Positions 24,261 to 34,240 are shown, counted from the stretch's first letter. The stretch: DNA of 64,000 nucleotides from Paenibacillus sp. Soil787 (GCF_001429545.1 NZ_LMSP01000001.1:154774-218773), one strand, 5' to 3'. Made by a program: numbers and translations. The notes: a model not told the origin generated them from the letters alone.

Positions 24261-24566
24261 TCAAGTGCTGAAATAATCCAAAATTACCAAAAGAATGAAA
24301 TGACATCCATTTACTTTTTTTAGATCGAACGGTCTGGAATGTGTAAAATAAAATGAAGCGTCATTAACTACTGCATTATAATCCAAGTGTTGAGAGGGTA
24401 ATTCAGCGATATCGTCCAAGACTTCTGGGTCCGAGGTTAACTTTGCAACTTGAGTCAGCGAGTATCGTTCGTGATTCAAATGTTGGGCAAAAGCCCGCAA
24501 ATTCCCTTTTGTACCATAGGTGTCATATAGGCTTTGGCGGGTTATTTCGAAAATTATCTTATCCAT
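24261..24566 (-). CDS. Doubtful hypothetical protein
   Basis: An open frame of about 101 codons downstream of the aldo/keto reductase terminator. The segment ITRQSLYDTYGTKGNL resembles the recognition helix of TetR regulators, so this may be the remnant of one, but the rest shows no TetR pattern. There is no convincing ribosome binding site. Treat as unproven. Confidence 0.25.
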   Translation of the reverse strand: MDKIIFEITRQSLYDTYGTKGNLRAFAQHLNHERYSLTQVAKLTSDPEVLDDIAELPSQHLDYNAVVNDASFYFTHSRPFDLKKVNGCHFILLVILDYFST

Positions 24567-24596
24567 TCCGGATCGTTTGGTCAAGAAAACATAGAA

Positions 24597-24624
24597 AAAC
24601 CCCTCACGAAGTAAGGGATTTTCA
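24597..24624 (-). terminator. Terminator of the aldo/keto reductase gene
   Basis: On the - strand CCCTTAC-TTC-GTGAGGG is followed by GTTTTTC. Confidence 0.8.
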
Positions 24625-24644
24625 TCAAGCTATTGGGGTACTCC

Positions 24645-25586
24645 TCATCCTTGAAGGATGTCTTCCACCTTTTGTAACACGTCTTCCGTCAAGTGGATGC
24701 CGCTAGCTGCGCAGTTTTCGACGACTTGCTCAGGTCGGCTAGCGCCAACAAGGGCACTTGCCACATTGTTTTGTCTAAGAATCCAAGCAATGGCCAGCTG
24801 AGAGACCTTAATGCCAAGTTCATCGGCAATTCCAGATAATTGTGCCACTTTATTCAAAGAAGCTTCGTTTAATTGCTTATCGCTCCAATTCTTACTGCTT
24901 GCTCGGCTATCGGCTGCGATGGGTTGGCCTGGACGATATTTGCCTGTAAGAAGCCCCTGCGCAAGCGGCGAAAAGACAACCTGACCGAATCCCTTAGCCT
25001 CGCCAAGTGGGATAATTTCTTTTTCGATGTAACGATTGAAAAGGTTGTAGATCGGTTGATTGACAATGAGCTTATCTAACAGAAGCTTGTCTGCAATGGC
25101 ATAGGCATCGACAATCTGAGCTGGCGTCCATTCGCTGACACCGATGTAAAGTACCTTACCTTGTGTGACCAGATCGTCCAATGCACGCAAAGTTTCTTCT
25201 AGCGGAGTTTCGCGGTCATAGCGGTGGCAATAGTAAATATCAATGTAATCCGCATTCAGTCGGCGTAAACTGGCTTCGGCCTGTTCTTTAATATGCTTGC
25301 GGGATAATCCGCGATCGTTAGGACCATCGCCCATCGTATTAAACACTTTTGTAGCTAGGACATAAGATTCCCGTGGATAGGAAGAGAGTGCTTTGCCCAT
25401 CACTTTTTCTGCTTCACCGCGTTCATATACGTTAGCTGTATCAAAGAAATTAACACCCAAATCATAAGCTTGTTCAATTGAACGAACGGCAGGGTCTTCC
25501 CCGACATAACCACCGTATGTGAGCCAACTGCCAAGACTGATTTCACTAACTTTGAGACCGCTGTTACCGAGTTTGCGATATTGCAT
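24645..25586 (-). CDS. Aldo/keto reductase (K+ channel beta-subunit-like group)
   Basis: A 313-residue TIM-barrel NADPH oxidoreductase. It begins MQYRKLGNSGLKVSEISLGS and carries the catalytic Asp in DLGVNFFDTANVY (~40-52), Tyr in the same motif, Lys in LATKVF (~80) and His in IYYCHRYD (~120); the cofactor-binding SALVGASRPEQV lies near 275. The start at the ATG after GGAGGTTAACAATC is clear; an upstream in-frame ATG lacks a ribosome binding site. It is monocistronic, and the carbonyl substrate is unknown. Confidence 0.9.
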   Translation of the reverse strand: MQYRKLGNSGLKVSEISLGSWLTYGGYVGEDPAVRSIEQAYDLGVNFFDTANVYERGEAEKVMGKALSSYPRESYVLATKVFNTMGDGPNDRGLSRKHIKEQAEASLRRLNADYIDIYYCHRYDRETPLEETLRALDDLVTQGKVLYIGVSEWTPAQIVDAYAIADKLLLDKLIVNQPIYNLFNRYIEKEIIPLGEAKGFGQVVFSPLAQGLLTGKYRPGQPIAADSRASSKNWSDKQLNEASLNKVAQLSGIADELGIKVSQLAIAWILRQNNVASALVGASRPEQVVENCAASGIHLTEDVLQKVEDILQG

Positions 25587-25827
25587 GATTGTTAACCTCC
25601 TACTGCAATATGGGATCATACTAACTATCTATATTATAAAGACATTCTCAGGTTAATGTAAGAACTGACATATAGGTGATTAAGTTACCTGGAGGTGCGA
25701 CGCTTACTTTGAGGTAAGTAGATACGAATTCGTGAAAGTAAGGGAGATGAAGTGAGATCAAGATAACCAGTTCTGTAGCCAAAATACAGCTTTTCAAGTA
25801 AAATGACGTTGAAAGGAGGGGGTATTC

Positions 25828-26181
25828 ATGTTAGCTTCTTTATTTGTTGGCATCGTAGCCATAGAGCATATCTACATTCTAATATTGGAAATGTTTTTAT
25901 GGACGACACCTCGCGGTTTGAAAGCCTTCGGCCTGACGAAGGAACAAGCCCAGGAAACCAAATCTCTTGCTGCTAATCAAGGTTTATACAATGGATTTCT
26001 TGCGGCTGGTCTTGTTTGGGGACTCGTTCATCCAGATGCATCCGTAGGTCGTTCCATTGAGATTTTCTTCTTAATCTGTGTCATTATTGCTGCCTTGTAT
26101 GGTGGGGCAACAGCGAAAAAGTCGATTTTGCTGGTACAGGGTTTGCCTGCGGTCATTGCTCTTCTTTTTGTCCTTCTGTAA
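25828..26181 (+). CDS. DUF1304 membrane protein
   Basis: A 117-residue protein with four hydrophobic helices and the DUF1304 pattern: GIVAIEHIYILILEMFLW, NQGLYNGFLAAGLVWGL and a C-terminal QGLPAVIALLFVLL. It resides in the cytoplasmic membrane; function is unknown for the family. GAAAGGAGGGGGTATTC is a strong ribosome binding site. A very stable terminator follows. Confidence 0.85.
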   Translation: MLASLFVGIVAIEHIYILILEMFLWTTPRGLKAFGLTKEQAQETKSLAANQGLYNGFLAAGLVWGLVHPDASVGRSIEIFFLICVIIAALYGGATAKKSILLVQGLPAVIALLFVLL

Positions 26182-26250
26182 GATCACTACACGACATAAG
26201 TAAACAGTCATTCACAGACTTACATAGTTAGGTTTTCTCGCAAGATAATA

Positions 26251-26292
26251 AATAAGGGAAGTCCCGAGTAGCACTCGGGACTTCCCTTATTT
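26251..26292. terminator. Strong terminator
   Basis: AATAAGGGAAGTCCCGAGT and its perfect complement surround a 3 nt loop; T/A-rich on both sides. Confidence 0.8.
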
Positions 26293-26415
26293 AAAATGAA
26301 TTCTCTAACACATGCATCGCGTATCCAGAATCTGGGCTCTGCTTGCACCAATCTGGTAATGTGTTAGGGGTTTTGGGTAGTTGAAGATTACACAATGTTT
26401 ATGATGTTTAGCTAC

Positions 26416-26754
26416 ATATTGCAAAAAGTACAACAATTTCTGCCAAAATCCCGCTTATCTCCCTAGAGATGTTGCATAAAGTAAAGTGCAACAATAATTA
26501 CCTGAAAAAAACAAATAGAACAAGCCACAGTATTCCGTAAGCAACTACTTTCTGTTAGCGGATGAAATTAAATGCATTTCATACATGATAAAACATACAA
26601 AAAGTAGAATGATAGGGGATGTCCTGCAAAAGATACATCTAAATCGAACACTTTATTCGCTGTTGGCGCTTTTCGAGCAAATGAGATGCAGGTTTTACAG
26701 GTAAACACCTTGAAAACGGCAAATCCTCTAAAATAAGTTGTACGTTTTGCAGGT
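26416..26754. repeat. Degenerate palindromic arrays
   Basis: ATATTGCAAAAAGTACAACA (26416) and GATGTTGCATAAAGTAAAGT (26468, arms GTTGCA/TGCAAC) are related units 52 bp apart. Further right, GTCCTGCAAAAGATACATCT (26621), GATGCAGGTTTTACAGG (26693) and AAATAAGTTGTACGTTTTGC (26729) form a second, looser forward/reverse set. The stretch 26293-26897 holds no gene that I can support. Confidence 0.45.
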
Positions 26755-26897
26755 AGGGCTGGACGGCAGACAGTGAAGTTTGTTTGACTTGTTTAAATAT
26801 ACCGCATAAGATTGTGCAGAATTAAGATCGGATGGATTCAGGAGATGCCACAGTTCCCCCACAGTTCGCTTGTGAAAGTTGCGGTGGAGTCATGACA

Positions 26898-28034
26898 TTA
26901 GGCATACCTGACTACCTTATTCTTGCCGCTCGTTTTTGCTCTATACATGGCTTCATCAGCCTGCTTGATAAGCTCTTCGGCGCTTAGGCCATTCTTGTAC
27001 TTACTGTAGCCGATGCTTGCAGTTACAATCGTTTCCTTCTCAATTCGACTGCGAACGCGTTCTGCGAACGCATCCATTTTGACACTAGGATCCGTCACCA
27101 TGACGACCATCTCTTCTCCACCGTATCGGCCGGCTATGCCGCACTCTTCGGCTTCTTCTTTCATAATCAGCGCAACTTGCTTGAGCACATCGTCTCCCAT
27201 CTGATGACCTTGGGTATCATTTAACTTCTTGAAGTTATCAATGTCGCTAAATAAAATGTACACAGGCAAATGCCGTCCAACATATTGTGAAACACGGTTA
27301 TAGAAAAATTTGCGATTATAAAGACGTGTAAGGCCGTCCGTGATGGATGAATTATAAATGGCTTGCATAAGCTCTACGACACGTTCAAAGAGCAGCATAA
27401 ACAATAAAAAATAATAAATAACCGGTAAGATATTGACTGCAAATGACAACCAAGGTTGAGCGTTTCCATACATATAGGCATTTACAAGGTGGACAGATTG
27501 AATGAAAAAGTAAACCGTCAGTGCCATTTGATATTTGGCCTGTTGGCCAATATACGGCGGGATCGTGTAGAAACAAAGAAAGATAAGTACAAAAACATAG
27601 AGCTCGAGACCAATATCCTGAAGCAATCTAACTTGCTCATGCGTCCCGCTATACATATTTGGCACACTGAAATGAAGGACAGAAACGACAAAACCCATTA
27701 TCATTAAGCCATAAAAGAATATGTACTGTTTACGATTCGTGCGATTGTATAATTGATAGATCCCCATATTAATAAGGATGAAGGATATTATTTTAAGCAT
27801 TAGCAGCATGTAGGCGGTTAAACTTGTATTGATTGAGCTGAGTGATAAATATAATTGTAAAAGGTAATGAATGCCTACAATAACTAGTGAAATGGTCATC
27901 GACATGTAGCCTTTTTTGCGACGGTCTAGAAATAATCGAAGAGAGATCACGAACATAAGGGCAACAATGACAACGATAATGGCATTCGATAATAATGAAG
28001 CTAATTCACCGAAAAGCAGATCAACAACGTGCAT
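26898..28034 (-). CDS. Membrane-anchored GGDEF diguanylate cyclase
   Basis: A 378-residue protein: about seven transmembrane helices (1-215) and a C-terminal GGDEF domain (225-378) with FSDIDNFKKLNDTQGHQMGD and the active-site loop RYGGEEM, so the last signature residue is Met instead of Phe. Catalytic Gly-Gly-Glu-Glu is intact, so c-di-GMP synthesis from GTP is likely. The RxxD inhibitory site five residues upstream is missing. The start at the ATG after TTGGAGGAAAGT is clear. It diverges from the glycosyltransferase gene. Confidence 0.85.
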   Translation of the reverse strand: MHVVDLLFGELASLLSNAIIVVIVALMFVISLRLFLDRRKKGYMSMTISLVIVGIHYLLQLYLSLSSINTSLTAYMLLMLKIISFILINMGIYQLYNRTNRKQYIFFYGLMIMGFVVSVLHFSVPNMYSGTHEQVRLLQDIGLELYVFVLIFLCFYTIPPYIGQQAKYQMALTVYFFIQSVHLVNAYMYGNAQPWLSFAVNILPVIYYFLLFMLLFERVVELMQAIYNSSITDGLTRLYNRKFFYNRVSQYVGRHLPVYILFSDIDNFKKLNDTQGHQMGDDVLKQVALIMKEEAEECGIAGRYGGEEMVVMVTDPSVKMDAFAERVRSRIEKETIVTASIGYSKYKNGLSAEELIKQADEAMYRAKTSGKNKVVRYA

Positions 28035-28206
28035 ACTTTCCTCCAAAAAATCCTGTTTTTCGACATGTAGTGACTCTATTATAAAGCAAAATGCGAGAGA
28101 GGGATAGAATCGATTGTAAAGGCTCGAAGGTGTTCTCTTTTCTATTCGGCGCACACAAGTTACAATAAGAAGGTAAGCTCAAGGATTTGGGAGAGGGGCT
28201 CATGCA

Positions 28207-29376
28207 ATGAACATATTGCAAGCATTGTTTTTCCCCCCGGAACAGCCGGGCGGGGTGTCATCCATGGTTCCCTATATTTTGGACCGATTTAATAAAAAAG
28301 GCTGGGAAATGGAATTATTTTCGCTACCTAAGCGGATTCGGGGCAAGGGGTCTGAGGAAGTGGAGTTCGTCACTTTTGATTGGCGGAAGTATGCCGGAAA
28401 CCCGATCGTTGATAAATACATTCAGACGTACAAGGATTATGTTTGGTGGACGAAGCTGAGAATTTCCAAGAAATATGATATCATTCATGCCCATCATCCG
28501 ATTGCGGCACTTGCCATGAAGCAGATTTATCCGGAAACACCCGTCATCTTGACCATTCACTCCAGTTTTGAGAGAGAGCTTATTTTGAATGGACGCATTC
28601 AAGAGAATGGCTTGGAGCATCAATTTCTAACTCAAATTTACGGGGAGCTTGAAGCAAGAGTCGATCAGATCATCACGGTTTCTAACTCGTTCAAGCAATA
28701 TATGGCGGAATATGTGCAGGATAGTGAACGGATTGGTGTGATTCCAAATGGTTTTGACGAAAAGCGTTTTCGTCCGATTTCACATGAAAATCCAGTTACT
28801 CAGTTCATAACCGTTTGCCGTTTAGTGCCTGCCAAAGGGCTCGATACGCTGCTGATTGCTTGCGGGGAGCTGAAAAAACGCGGTCATCCCTTTGTTTTAC
28901 ATATTATAGGCGATGGACCAAGCCGAGAAGAGCTGGAGAAGCTTGCGATTCAGCATAATATTTATGAAGATACGATTTTTTATGGCTATATGCTGCATCC
29001 AGAAGAGTTTATGCCTTTCTTTGATGTATTTGTTCTGCCATCGCGCGCAGAGGCATTCGGGTCTGTATTTGCGGAAGCAGCTCTGTGCTGGTTAGCACTG
29101 ATCGGAACCGATGTCGGCGGGATTGCTGAGCAAATCGAACATGGACATAACGGCTTGCTTGTGCCGGTTGGTGATGCGATGGCGCTTAGCCATGCTTTGG
29201 AAAAAGTCGTCATTGACCCAACCTTCCGCTACAATTTAGCACGAACGGCCTGGGAGAAGGCGAAGAAAACCTATTCATTGAACCGAGTGCTTCGGCAGCT
29301 GAAAAGTGTGTATGAAAGCTATCAAGTTATCGATCATTCGGATAAAGATGAGAGTGAGAATGAACCAAAAAGCTGA
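28207..29376 (+). CDS. Glycosyltransferase family 4
   Basis: A 389-residue GT-B fold enzyme starting MNILQALFFPPEQPGGVSSM. It shows HAHHPIAALAM (~100), VSNSFKQYM, the acceptor/donor linker IPNGFDEKRF (~180), LVPAKGLDTLL (~205) and the nucleotide-sugar EAFGSVFAEAALC motif (~280). It transfers a sugar from a nucleotide or polyprenol donor with retention; target unknown. A GAGAGGGG ribosome binding site lies upstream. It lies 19 nt before yhaO but is not functionally linked in an obvious way. Confidence 0.85.
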   Translation: MNILQALFFPPEQPGGVSSMVPYILDRFNKKGWEMELFSLPKRIRGKGSEEVEFVTFDWRKYAGNPIVDKYIQTYKDYVWWTKLRISKKYDIIHAHHPIAALAMKQIYPETPVILTIHSSFERELILNGRIQENGLEHQFLTQIYGELEARVDQIITVSNSFKQYMAEYVQDSERIGVIPNGFDEKRFRPISHENPVTQFITVCRLVPAKGLDTLLIACGELKKRGHPFVLHIIGDGPSREELEKLAIQHNIYEDTIFYGYMLHPEEFMPFFDVFVLPSRAEAFGSVFAEAALCWLALIGTDVGGIAEQIEHGHNGLLVPVGDAMALSHALEKVVIDPTFRYNLARTAWEKAKKTYSLNRVLRQLKSVYESYQVIDHSDKDESENEPKS

Positions 29377-29395
29377 ATAGGAAGGCGTTAGAGCG

Positions 29396-30673
29396 ATGAA
29401 ACGACTGCGGTTTATGCATGCCGCCGATCTGCATCTGGACAGTCCGTTCAAAGGCATGTCGGCGCTGCCTGAACGGGTTCGTGAGCGAATACGGGAATCG
29501 ACGTTTGAAGCGCTCAAGGAACTCGTGGCTTTAGCGATACAAGAGCAGGTAGATTTTGTACTCATTAGTGGGGATGTTTATGATGTATCCGATCGTTCCT
29601 TGCGCGCTCAAATTCGCTTCCAGAAAGCATTGGAGCAATTAGCGGAGCAGGGAATTCCTACTTACATTATTCATGGTAATCATGACCCGGAGGATGGACG
29701 TGCCGCGAAACTGGATTGGCCGGCAGCAGTCCATTTTTTTGCGTGCGATCAAGTGGAGACGATTAACGTGGAAAAGCCGAATCGCGGCATCATTGCCCAG
29801 ATTCATGGCATTTCGTATCGAAATTCGGCGGTAACGGATAATTTAGCGGTCAAATTTAGAGCGGGCCAAGAAAACGTCTGTCAGATCGGCCTGCTTCATA
29901 CGAATGTCGACGGTGATACCGGTCATGATAATTATGCCCCTTGCAGCAAGCAGGATTTGCTTGAAGCGGGTATGAACTACTGGGCGTTAGGCCATGTACA
30001 TACGAGGAATGTGCTTCATCAGCAGCCGGCGATCGTTTACCCGGGGAACCTGCAGGGACGAAGCATTCGGGAAACAGGACCACGCGGGTGTTATATCGTC
30101 GAAATGTCTGAAGTTGGACGAGCTGAGCTCACCTTCCATGCGTTGGATCAGGTTCGTTGGTTCCAAGAGCGGCTGTCTGCGGCAGGCATACAGACAGAGC
30201 AGGAATTGAAAGACCGGCTCGGGGAGCAGCTCGAGCGGATTCGGGCAGAGGCGGACGGCAGAGACGCCGTCGTCCGACTTGTTCTGGAAGGGCGCAGCGC
30301 GGTGCATGCCTTGCTGCGCAAAGGGCGGGCGCTGCAGGAGCTGACCGCCGAGCTGCGTGAGGACGAAGATGAGCGGAGCTGCTTCGTCTGGGTGGAATCG
30401 ATCGAGGACCGAACGGCAAGTGAGCTCGACCTCGAGGCCTTGCAGCAGGAGAAGAGCTTCCTAGGCGACCTCCTGCGGTATTCGGCTGCGCTGCAAGGCG
30501 ACGACGAAGCGCTGGCCTTGTTTGCAAGCGAGGCACTGACCGCGCTGCAGAGCTTGCCGCAAGCAGCCGGTGATCCGGCTGCAGCGGAGCCAGAACGGCT
30601 GCGTGAGTGGCTGCGCGCCGCACAAGAATTAGCCGCGGACCTGTTGTCAGCGGATGGGGGGGGACATGGATGA
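29396..30673 (+). CDS. yhaO: SbcD-like DNA repair exonuclease subunit YhaO
   Basis: A 425-residue metallophosphoesterase nuclease. Metal-binding motifs in order: AADLHLDSPF (~9-18), SGDVYD (~60), HGNHDPE (~96), LLHTNVDG (~163) and ALGHVHTR (~197). The C-terminal ~180 residues are a capping/coiled region. It forms an MRE11-RAD50-like complex with YhaN and degrades or processes DNA ends. Its stop overlaps the ATG of yhaN (ATGA), so translation is coupled. Base composition becomes strongly GC-rich from ~30150 to the end. Confidence 0.9.
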   Translation: MKRLRFMHAADLHLDSPFKGMSALPERVRERIRESTFEALKELVALAIQEQVDFVLISGDVYDVSDRSLRAQIRFQKALEQLAEQGIPTYIIHGNHDPEDGRAAKLDWPAAVHFFACDQVETINVEKPNRGIIAQIHGISYRNSAVTDNLAVKFRAGQENVCQIGLLHTNVDGDTGHDNYAPCSKQDLLEAGMNYWALGHVHTRNVLHQQPAIVYPGNLQGRSIRETGPRGCYIVEMSEVGRAELTFHALDQVRWFQERLSAAGIQTEQELKDRLGEQLERIRAEADGRDAVVRLVLEGRSAVHALLRKGRALQELTAELREDEDERSCFVWVESIEDRTASELDLEALQQEKSFLGDLLRYSAALQGDDEALALFASEALTALQSLPQAAGDPAAAEPERLREWLRAAQELAADLLSADGGGHG

Positions 30674-33600
30674 GAATCGTATCCATGCAGGTTCAAGGCT
30701 TCGGCAGCCTGCGCGAGCGGCAGCTTGATACGGACAGCCCGCTGGTGCTGTTCTATGGCGCCAACGAAGCGGGCAAGAGCACGCTCATGGGCTTCGTCCG
30801 CGCGGTGCTGTTCGGCTTCCCGACTCGTCAGAGCCGGTTGGAACGATACGAGCCGCTGGGCGGCGGCGCCCATGGAGGCGCGCTAACCCTGCTCGATGAG
30901 CAGGGTCAGCTCATTCGCGTCGAGCGCTATGATGCGCCCTCCGCCGGCGGCAGACGAGCCTCTGCGGGGCTCGTTAAGGTTACCCTTGGGTGTGGCACCA
31001 TCGGGGGCGAAGATCTGCTGAACACGCTGCTGGGCGGCCTATCGGCCGACCTCTTCCGCAGCTTGTTCGCCTTCGGTTTAACCGAGCTGCAGGAGCTTCG
31101 CACGCTGCAGACGGACGAGCTCAGCGGCTATCTGTATAGCGCTGGGCTTGGTGTGAGCGGCTCGGCCATCATGGAGGCCGAGCGCAAGCTGACGGCGCAG
31201 GCCGACGGCCTGTACAGACCCCGCGGGCGCAATCAGGAGATGAACCGTCTCCTGAAGGAGCTTGAGGGTCTGGAGCAGTCGCTGCGCCGCAGCCGGGACC
31301 CGGCAGCCGACTACGATCGGCTGCTGGCGGAGCGCCGCTCCGCGGAGGAGCGCATTGCTGCCCTGGAGGGGCAGCAGGAGTCGCTGCGCGCGGAGCTGCA
31401 CAGGCTTGGTCTGGCCGGCAAGGCGCGCAGCGGATGGATCCGCTTGCGTCAGATCGGCCAGGAGCTTGCGGCGCTGCCCGCGCTGACAGGCTTCCCCGAG
31501 CATGCCTCGGCGAGGCTGGACGCGCTCGAGGCAGAGCTGGAGCGCGTCCATGCGGAGCGCGCGCGGCTCTTGCTGCGGCAGATGAGCGTGGAGAATCAGC
31601 TTAGCGCCATCCAAATCCAGCCTGATCTGCTCGAACATCAGATCGAGCTGAATCATTGGCTGGAGCAAGCAGCCACGTATGAAGAGAATAAACGCAGCGT
31701 AGATCAATTGCGTGTGGAGCAGGAGCACCAACGCGCACAGGTAGACAGGCTGCTTAAACAAATAGATGTTCACTGGGAGGAGACAGAGTTAGCCTCTTTC
31801 TCGGTAACGATTTCGCTGCGTGAACAGGTACGGTCTTACAAAGAACGGTTTCATAAGTGCAAGGAAAGTGAGCTGCGCGTCAGAACAGAGCTGGAGAGCT
31901 TGCAGCAGCAGGTCATCCGTGTCCAAGACACGGCAAGGAGCTTGGAATCCGATTTACATAAAAGCGGGGTAAGAACCGATGGTTCAGCCTCTCCCGGTTG
32001 GGGAGGAGCAGACCCATCTTCCGCCTTGCACCAAATAGCGAGAGATTATGCGCGCTGGCAGCTGCTTATCAGAGAGCTTGCACATCAAAAAGAACGCGAT
32101 GCTGTGGAAAATCAGTTCCAGCTTAGTCTGGAAGAAGCAGCGAAAGCAGGCAAAATAGCCTCACGGAGACTTCGTCAACGATTCATAGTGATAACCGGCC
32201 TATTGGCCGTCTTGACGCCATTATTGCTGTTATGGCAGAGCAGTTGGGTTGCGGCTAACTGCGCCTTACTTTTTTTTGCTGGTACTGCACTCTATATGCT
32301 AGTTTCCGATCGTGAGGCGAAAGAGAACCGCTCTTCCCGTGCGATGACTTCATCCCCGATCAGGGATGAAAGTGTGAGCGAAGAACTTCGCTTGCTGGAG
32401 CGCCGCCTGCAAGAACAAATTCAACCTTTTTCCCAGCAGCAATCGGGCTATGTTGAAGCTGCGGCAGCATCTACTATCGATTCTTTGAAGCCGGCAAGTT
32501 CCGCATCAATGCCTCTTGAGATGCTCCAGCCTCAACTGGATGCTTGGATGCGGGAAGCTGAGCAAAATAAGCAGCAACGCAGCGAGCTGCTGCGTAAACT
32601 AGAGAAGCTGCAGGATACGAAAGAGATGCTGCAATCTCTTCAGCAGCAAGAAGTTCAGCGATGCGGATATTTCGAGCAGCTTGTCATGGAGTCAGAACAG
32701 CTGCAGTCGGATTGGAGCCACTTACTGCAATCGTTAGGACTAAGTATGCGGTTATCCGCAGATGCCTTGCTAGAAACCATCCAGACGATTGAGCAGGGGC
32801 AGGAAAGTCTTCGTCAGCTTCATAAGATCGAGTCCAAGCTTGAGACTTTAGTATCGAGTATCGATCACTACGACAAAACAGTAGGTTCACTCCTTCGGTT
32901 TTCACCAGCGGTACGTCAAGAACCCGTATTCGCGCTCAAGCGGTGGAAAGAACAGGAGCAAGAACAGGTAAAGCTGCTTGCGGAGAAGAAGCATGGCGAG
33001 CAGCTTTATTCGGAAACCGAGCAAGAGCTGCAGCTTCTGCAGACCAACGAGCAGCGTACACGGACAAGGTTGGAACAACTTTTACAGGAAGCCTCTGCCT
33101 GTGACGGTGAAGAACTGCGTATTCATCAGAGAGAGCAGGAAGAACGCAGGAAGCTGACGGAAGAACAAGCATTGCTGGAATCCTCGCTCGAAACGTTACT
33201 AAGCCGCTCCTTACTTGCCAGTTACACCGAGCTTTTGGAAACCCATGGAGAAGAGGATATCGCGCTTCAAATGGCATCTATTCAAGGTCAAATTACCGAT
33301 ACTGCTCAGGAAACGAATGAACTTCGAGAGGTTGTTGGCAAGCTAGCGGGGCAAATTGAGAAGCTGGAGCAAGGGGCGGAACATGCGGATCATCTTCTTC
33401 AAGCTGAAGCTTATCGAGCGACCATTCGGCAGCAAGTAGATCAATACGCTGTGGCTTCCTTCGCTTCACTGCTGATGAAGAAAGCTCGTGATATTTATGA
33501 GCATGAACGGCAGCCCGGCGTGCTTCTGCGAGCATCGGATTACTTTGCGAAGATGACGAACGGTGCCTTCACCCATGTCAAAGCGCCATTCGGGGAGCAG

Positions 33601-33903
33601 CGTTTAGCAGCCATAAGAGCGAATGGAGAGTCGCTTGATACGAGTCAGCTTAGTCGAGGAACAGCAGAGCAGCTCTACTTATCCATGCGCTTTGCACTCG
33701 CCCAGGAGTATGCTGGCAAGGCTATTTTACCGCTGGTGATGGACGATATACTCGTCAATTTCGATGAGGAACGGATGGAAAGCTGTCTGCGCGTTCTTGC
33801 AGACTTAAGCAGCAGGCATCAAGTGCTGCTCTTTACCTGTCACGGTCATGTGCGAGATGCGGCAGCGAGAGTTATTCCCGGAAATCACTTAATTCGTTTG
33901 TAG
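30670..33903 (+). CDS. yhaN: SbcC/RAD50-like ATPase YhaN
   Basis: A 1077-residue SMC-like ATPase. The Walker A loop is YGANEAGKSTLMG (~30-42), followed by long coiled coils (200-430 and 590-960) interrupted by a hydrophobic segment near residues 510-555 (GLLAVLTPLLLLW, then ALLFFAGTALYMLV) typical of YhaN. The C-terminal half-domain has LSRGTAEQLYLSMRFAL (signature motif) and LPLVMDDILVNFDEER (Walker B). It drives the YhaO nuclease. Start ATG 30670 overlaps the yhaO stop. The first ~300 codons are much more GC-rich than the remainder. Confidence 0.9.
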   Translation: MRIVSMQVQGFGSLRERQLDTDSPLVLFYGANEAGKSTLMGFVRAVLFGFPTRQSRLERYEPLGGGAHGGALTLLDEQGQLIRVERYDAPSAGGRRASAGLVKVTLGCGTIGGEDLLNTLLGGLSADLFRSLFAFGLTELQELRTLQTDELSGYLYSAGLGVSGSAIMEAERKLTAQADGLYRPRGRNQEMNRLLKELEGLEQSLRRSRDPAADYDRLLAERRSAEERIAALEGQQESLRAELHRLGLAGKARSGWIRLRQIGQELAALPALTGFPEHASARLDALEAELERVHAERARLLLRQMSVENQLSAIQIQPDLLEHQIELNHWLEQAATYEENKRSVDQLRVEQEHQRAQVDRLLKQIDVHWEETELASFSVTISLREQVRSYKERFHKCKESELRVRTELESLQQQVIRVQDTARSLESDLHKSGVRTDGSASPGWGGADPSSALHQIARDYARWQLLIRELAHQKERDAVENQFQLSLEEAAKAGKIASRRLRQRFIVITGLLAVLTPLLLLWQSSWVAANCALLFFAGTALYMLVSDREAKENRSSRAMTSSPIRDESVSEELRLLERRLQEQIQPFSQQQSGYVEAAAASTIDSLKPASSASMPLEMLQPQLDAWMREAEQNKQQRSELLRKLEKLQDTKEMLQSLQQQEVQRCGYFEQLVMESEQLQSDWSHLLQSLGLSMRLSADALLETIQTIEQGQESLRQLHKIESKLETLVSSIDHYDKTVGSLLRFSPAVRQEPVFALKRWKEQEQEQVKLLAEKKHGEQLYSETEQELQLLQTNEQRTRTRLEQLLQEASACDGEELRIHQREQEERRKLTEEQALLESSLETLLSRSLLASYTELLETHGEEDIALQMASIQGQITDTAQETNELREVVGKLAGQIEKLEQGAEHADHLLQAEAYRATIRQQVDQYAVASFASLLMKKARDIYEHERQPGVLLRASDYFAKMTNGAFTHVKAPFGEQRLAAIRANGESLDTSQLSRGTAEQLYLSMRFALAQEYAGKAILPLVMDDILVNFDEERMESCLRVLADLSSRHQVLLFTCHGHVRDAAARVIPGNHLIRL

Positions 33904-33929
33904 AAGCGTTAGCAATGGAGGAATCGAAA

Positions 33930-34208
33930 GTGGAATCAGGAAACGATAAGAAGAAAGAGCATCGGGAAATTACCTATCAGGTCGGATGGAAGAAGGGGAA
34001 GATCGAATGGAATGAAGGAGCATCGGAAGCTTTAGCCTTCGAATTATCCATGGAAGATGAGAGTCATGTTGGAGAAAAGCGTCTGCAGCTGTTTTGGCTT
34101 CCAGCCATGAGTCTTCCAAGTTGGCTGCTTCTCCCCTTACTTTATTCGCTTCCCGTCTTCTGTTTCCTATTAACGCTTATTCTCATTTATGGCTTGCGTC
34201 ATGGCTAG
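33930..34208 (+). CDS. Hypothetical C-tail-anchored protein
   Basis: A 92-residue protein: charged N-terminal half (KKKEHREITYQVGWKKGKIE) and one or two hydrophobic helices at the C-terminus (SLPSWLLLPLLYSLPVFCFL onward). GTG 33930 is preferred because GGAGG lies 8 nt upstream; ATG 33915 would include that Shine-Dalgarno sequence. It follows yhaN by 26 nt and probably belongs to its operon. Family not recognised. Confidence 0.6.
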   Translation: MESGNDKKKEHREITYQVGWKKGKIEWNEGASEALAFELSMEDESHVGEKRLQLFWLPAMSLPSWLLLPLLYSLPVFCFLLTLILIYGLRHG

Positions 34209-34240
34209 CACAATAAGGATTGATTAAGGGGGGCGGCTTT

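Noticed and set aside
30129..30873. Long minus-strand open frames opposite yhaO/yhaN
   Set aside because: They reflect the high GC content of the real genes; peptides are low-complexity Ala/Arg/Ser.
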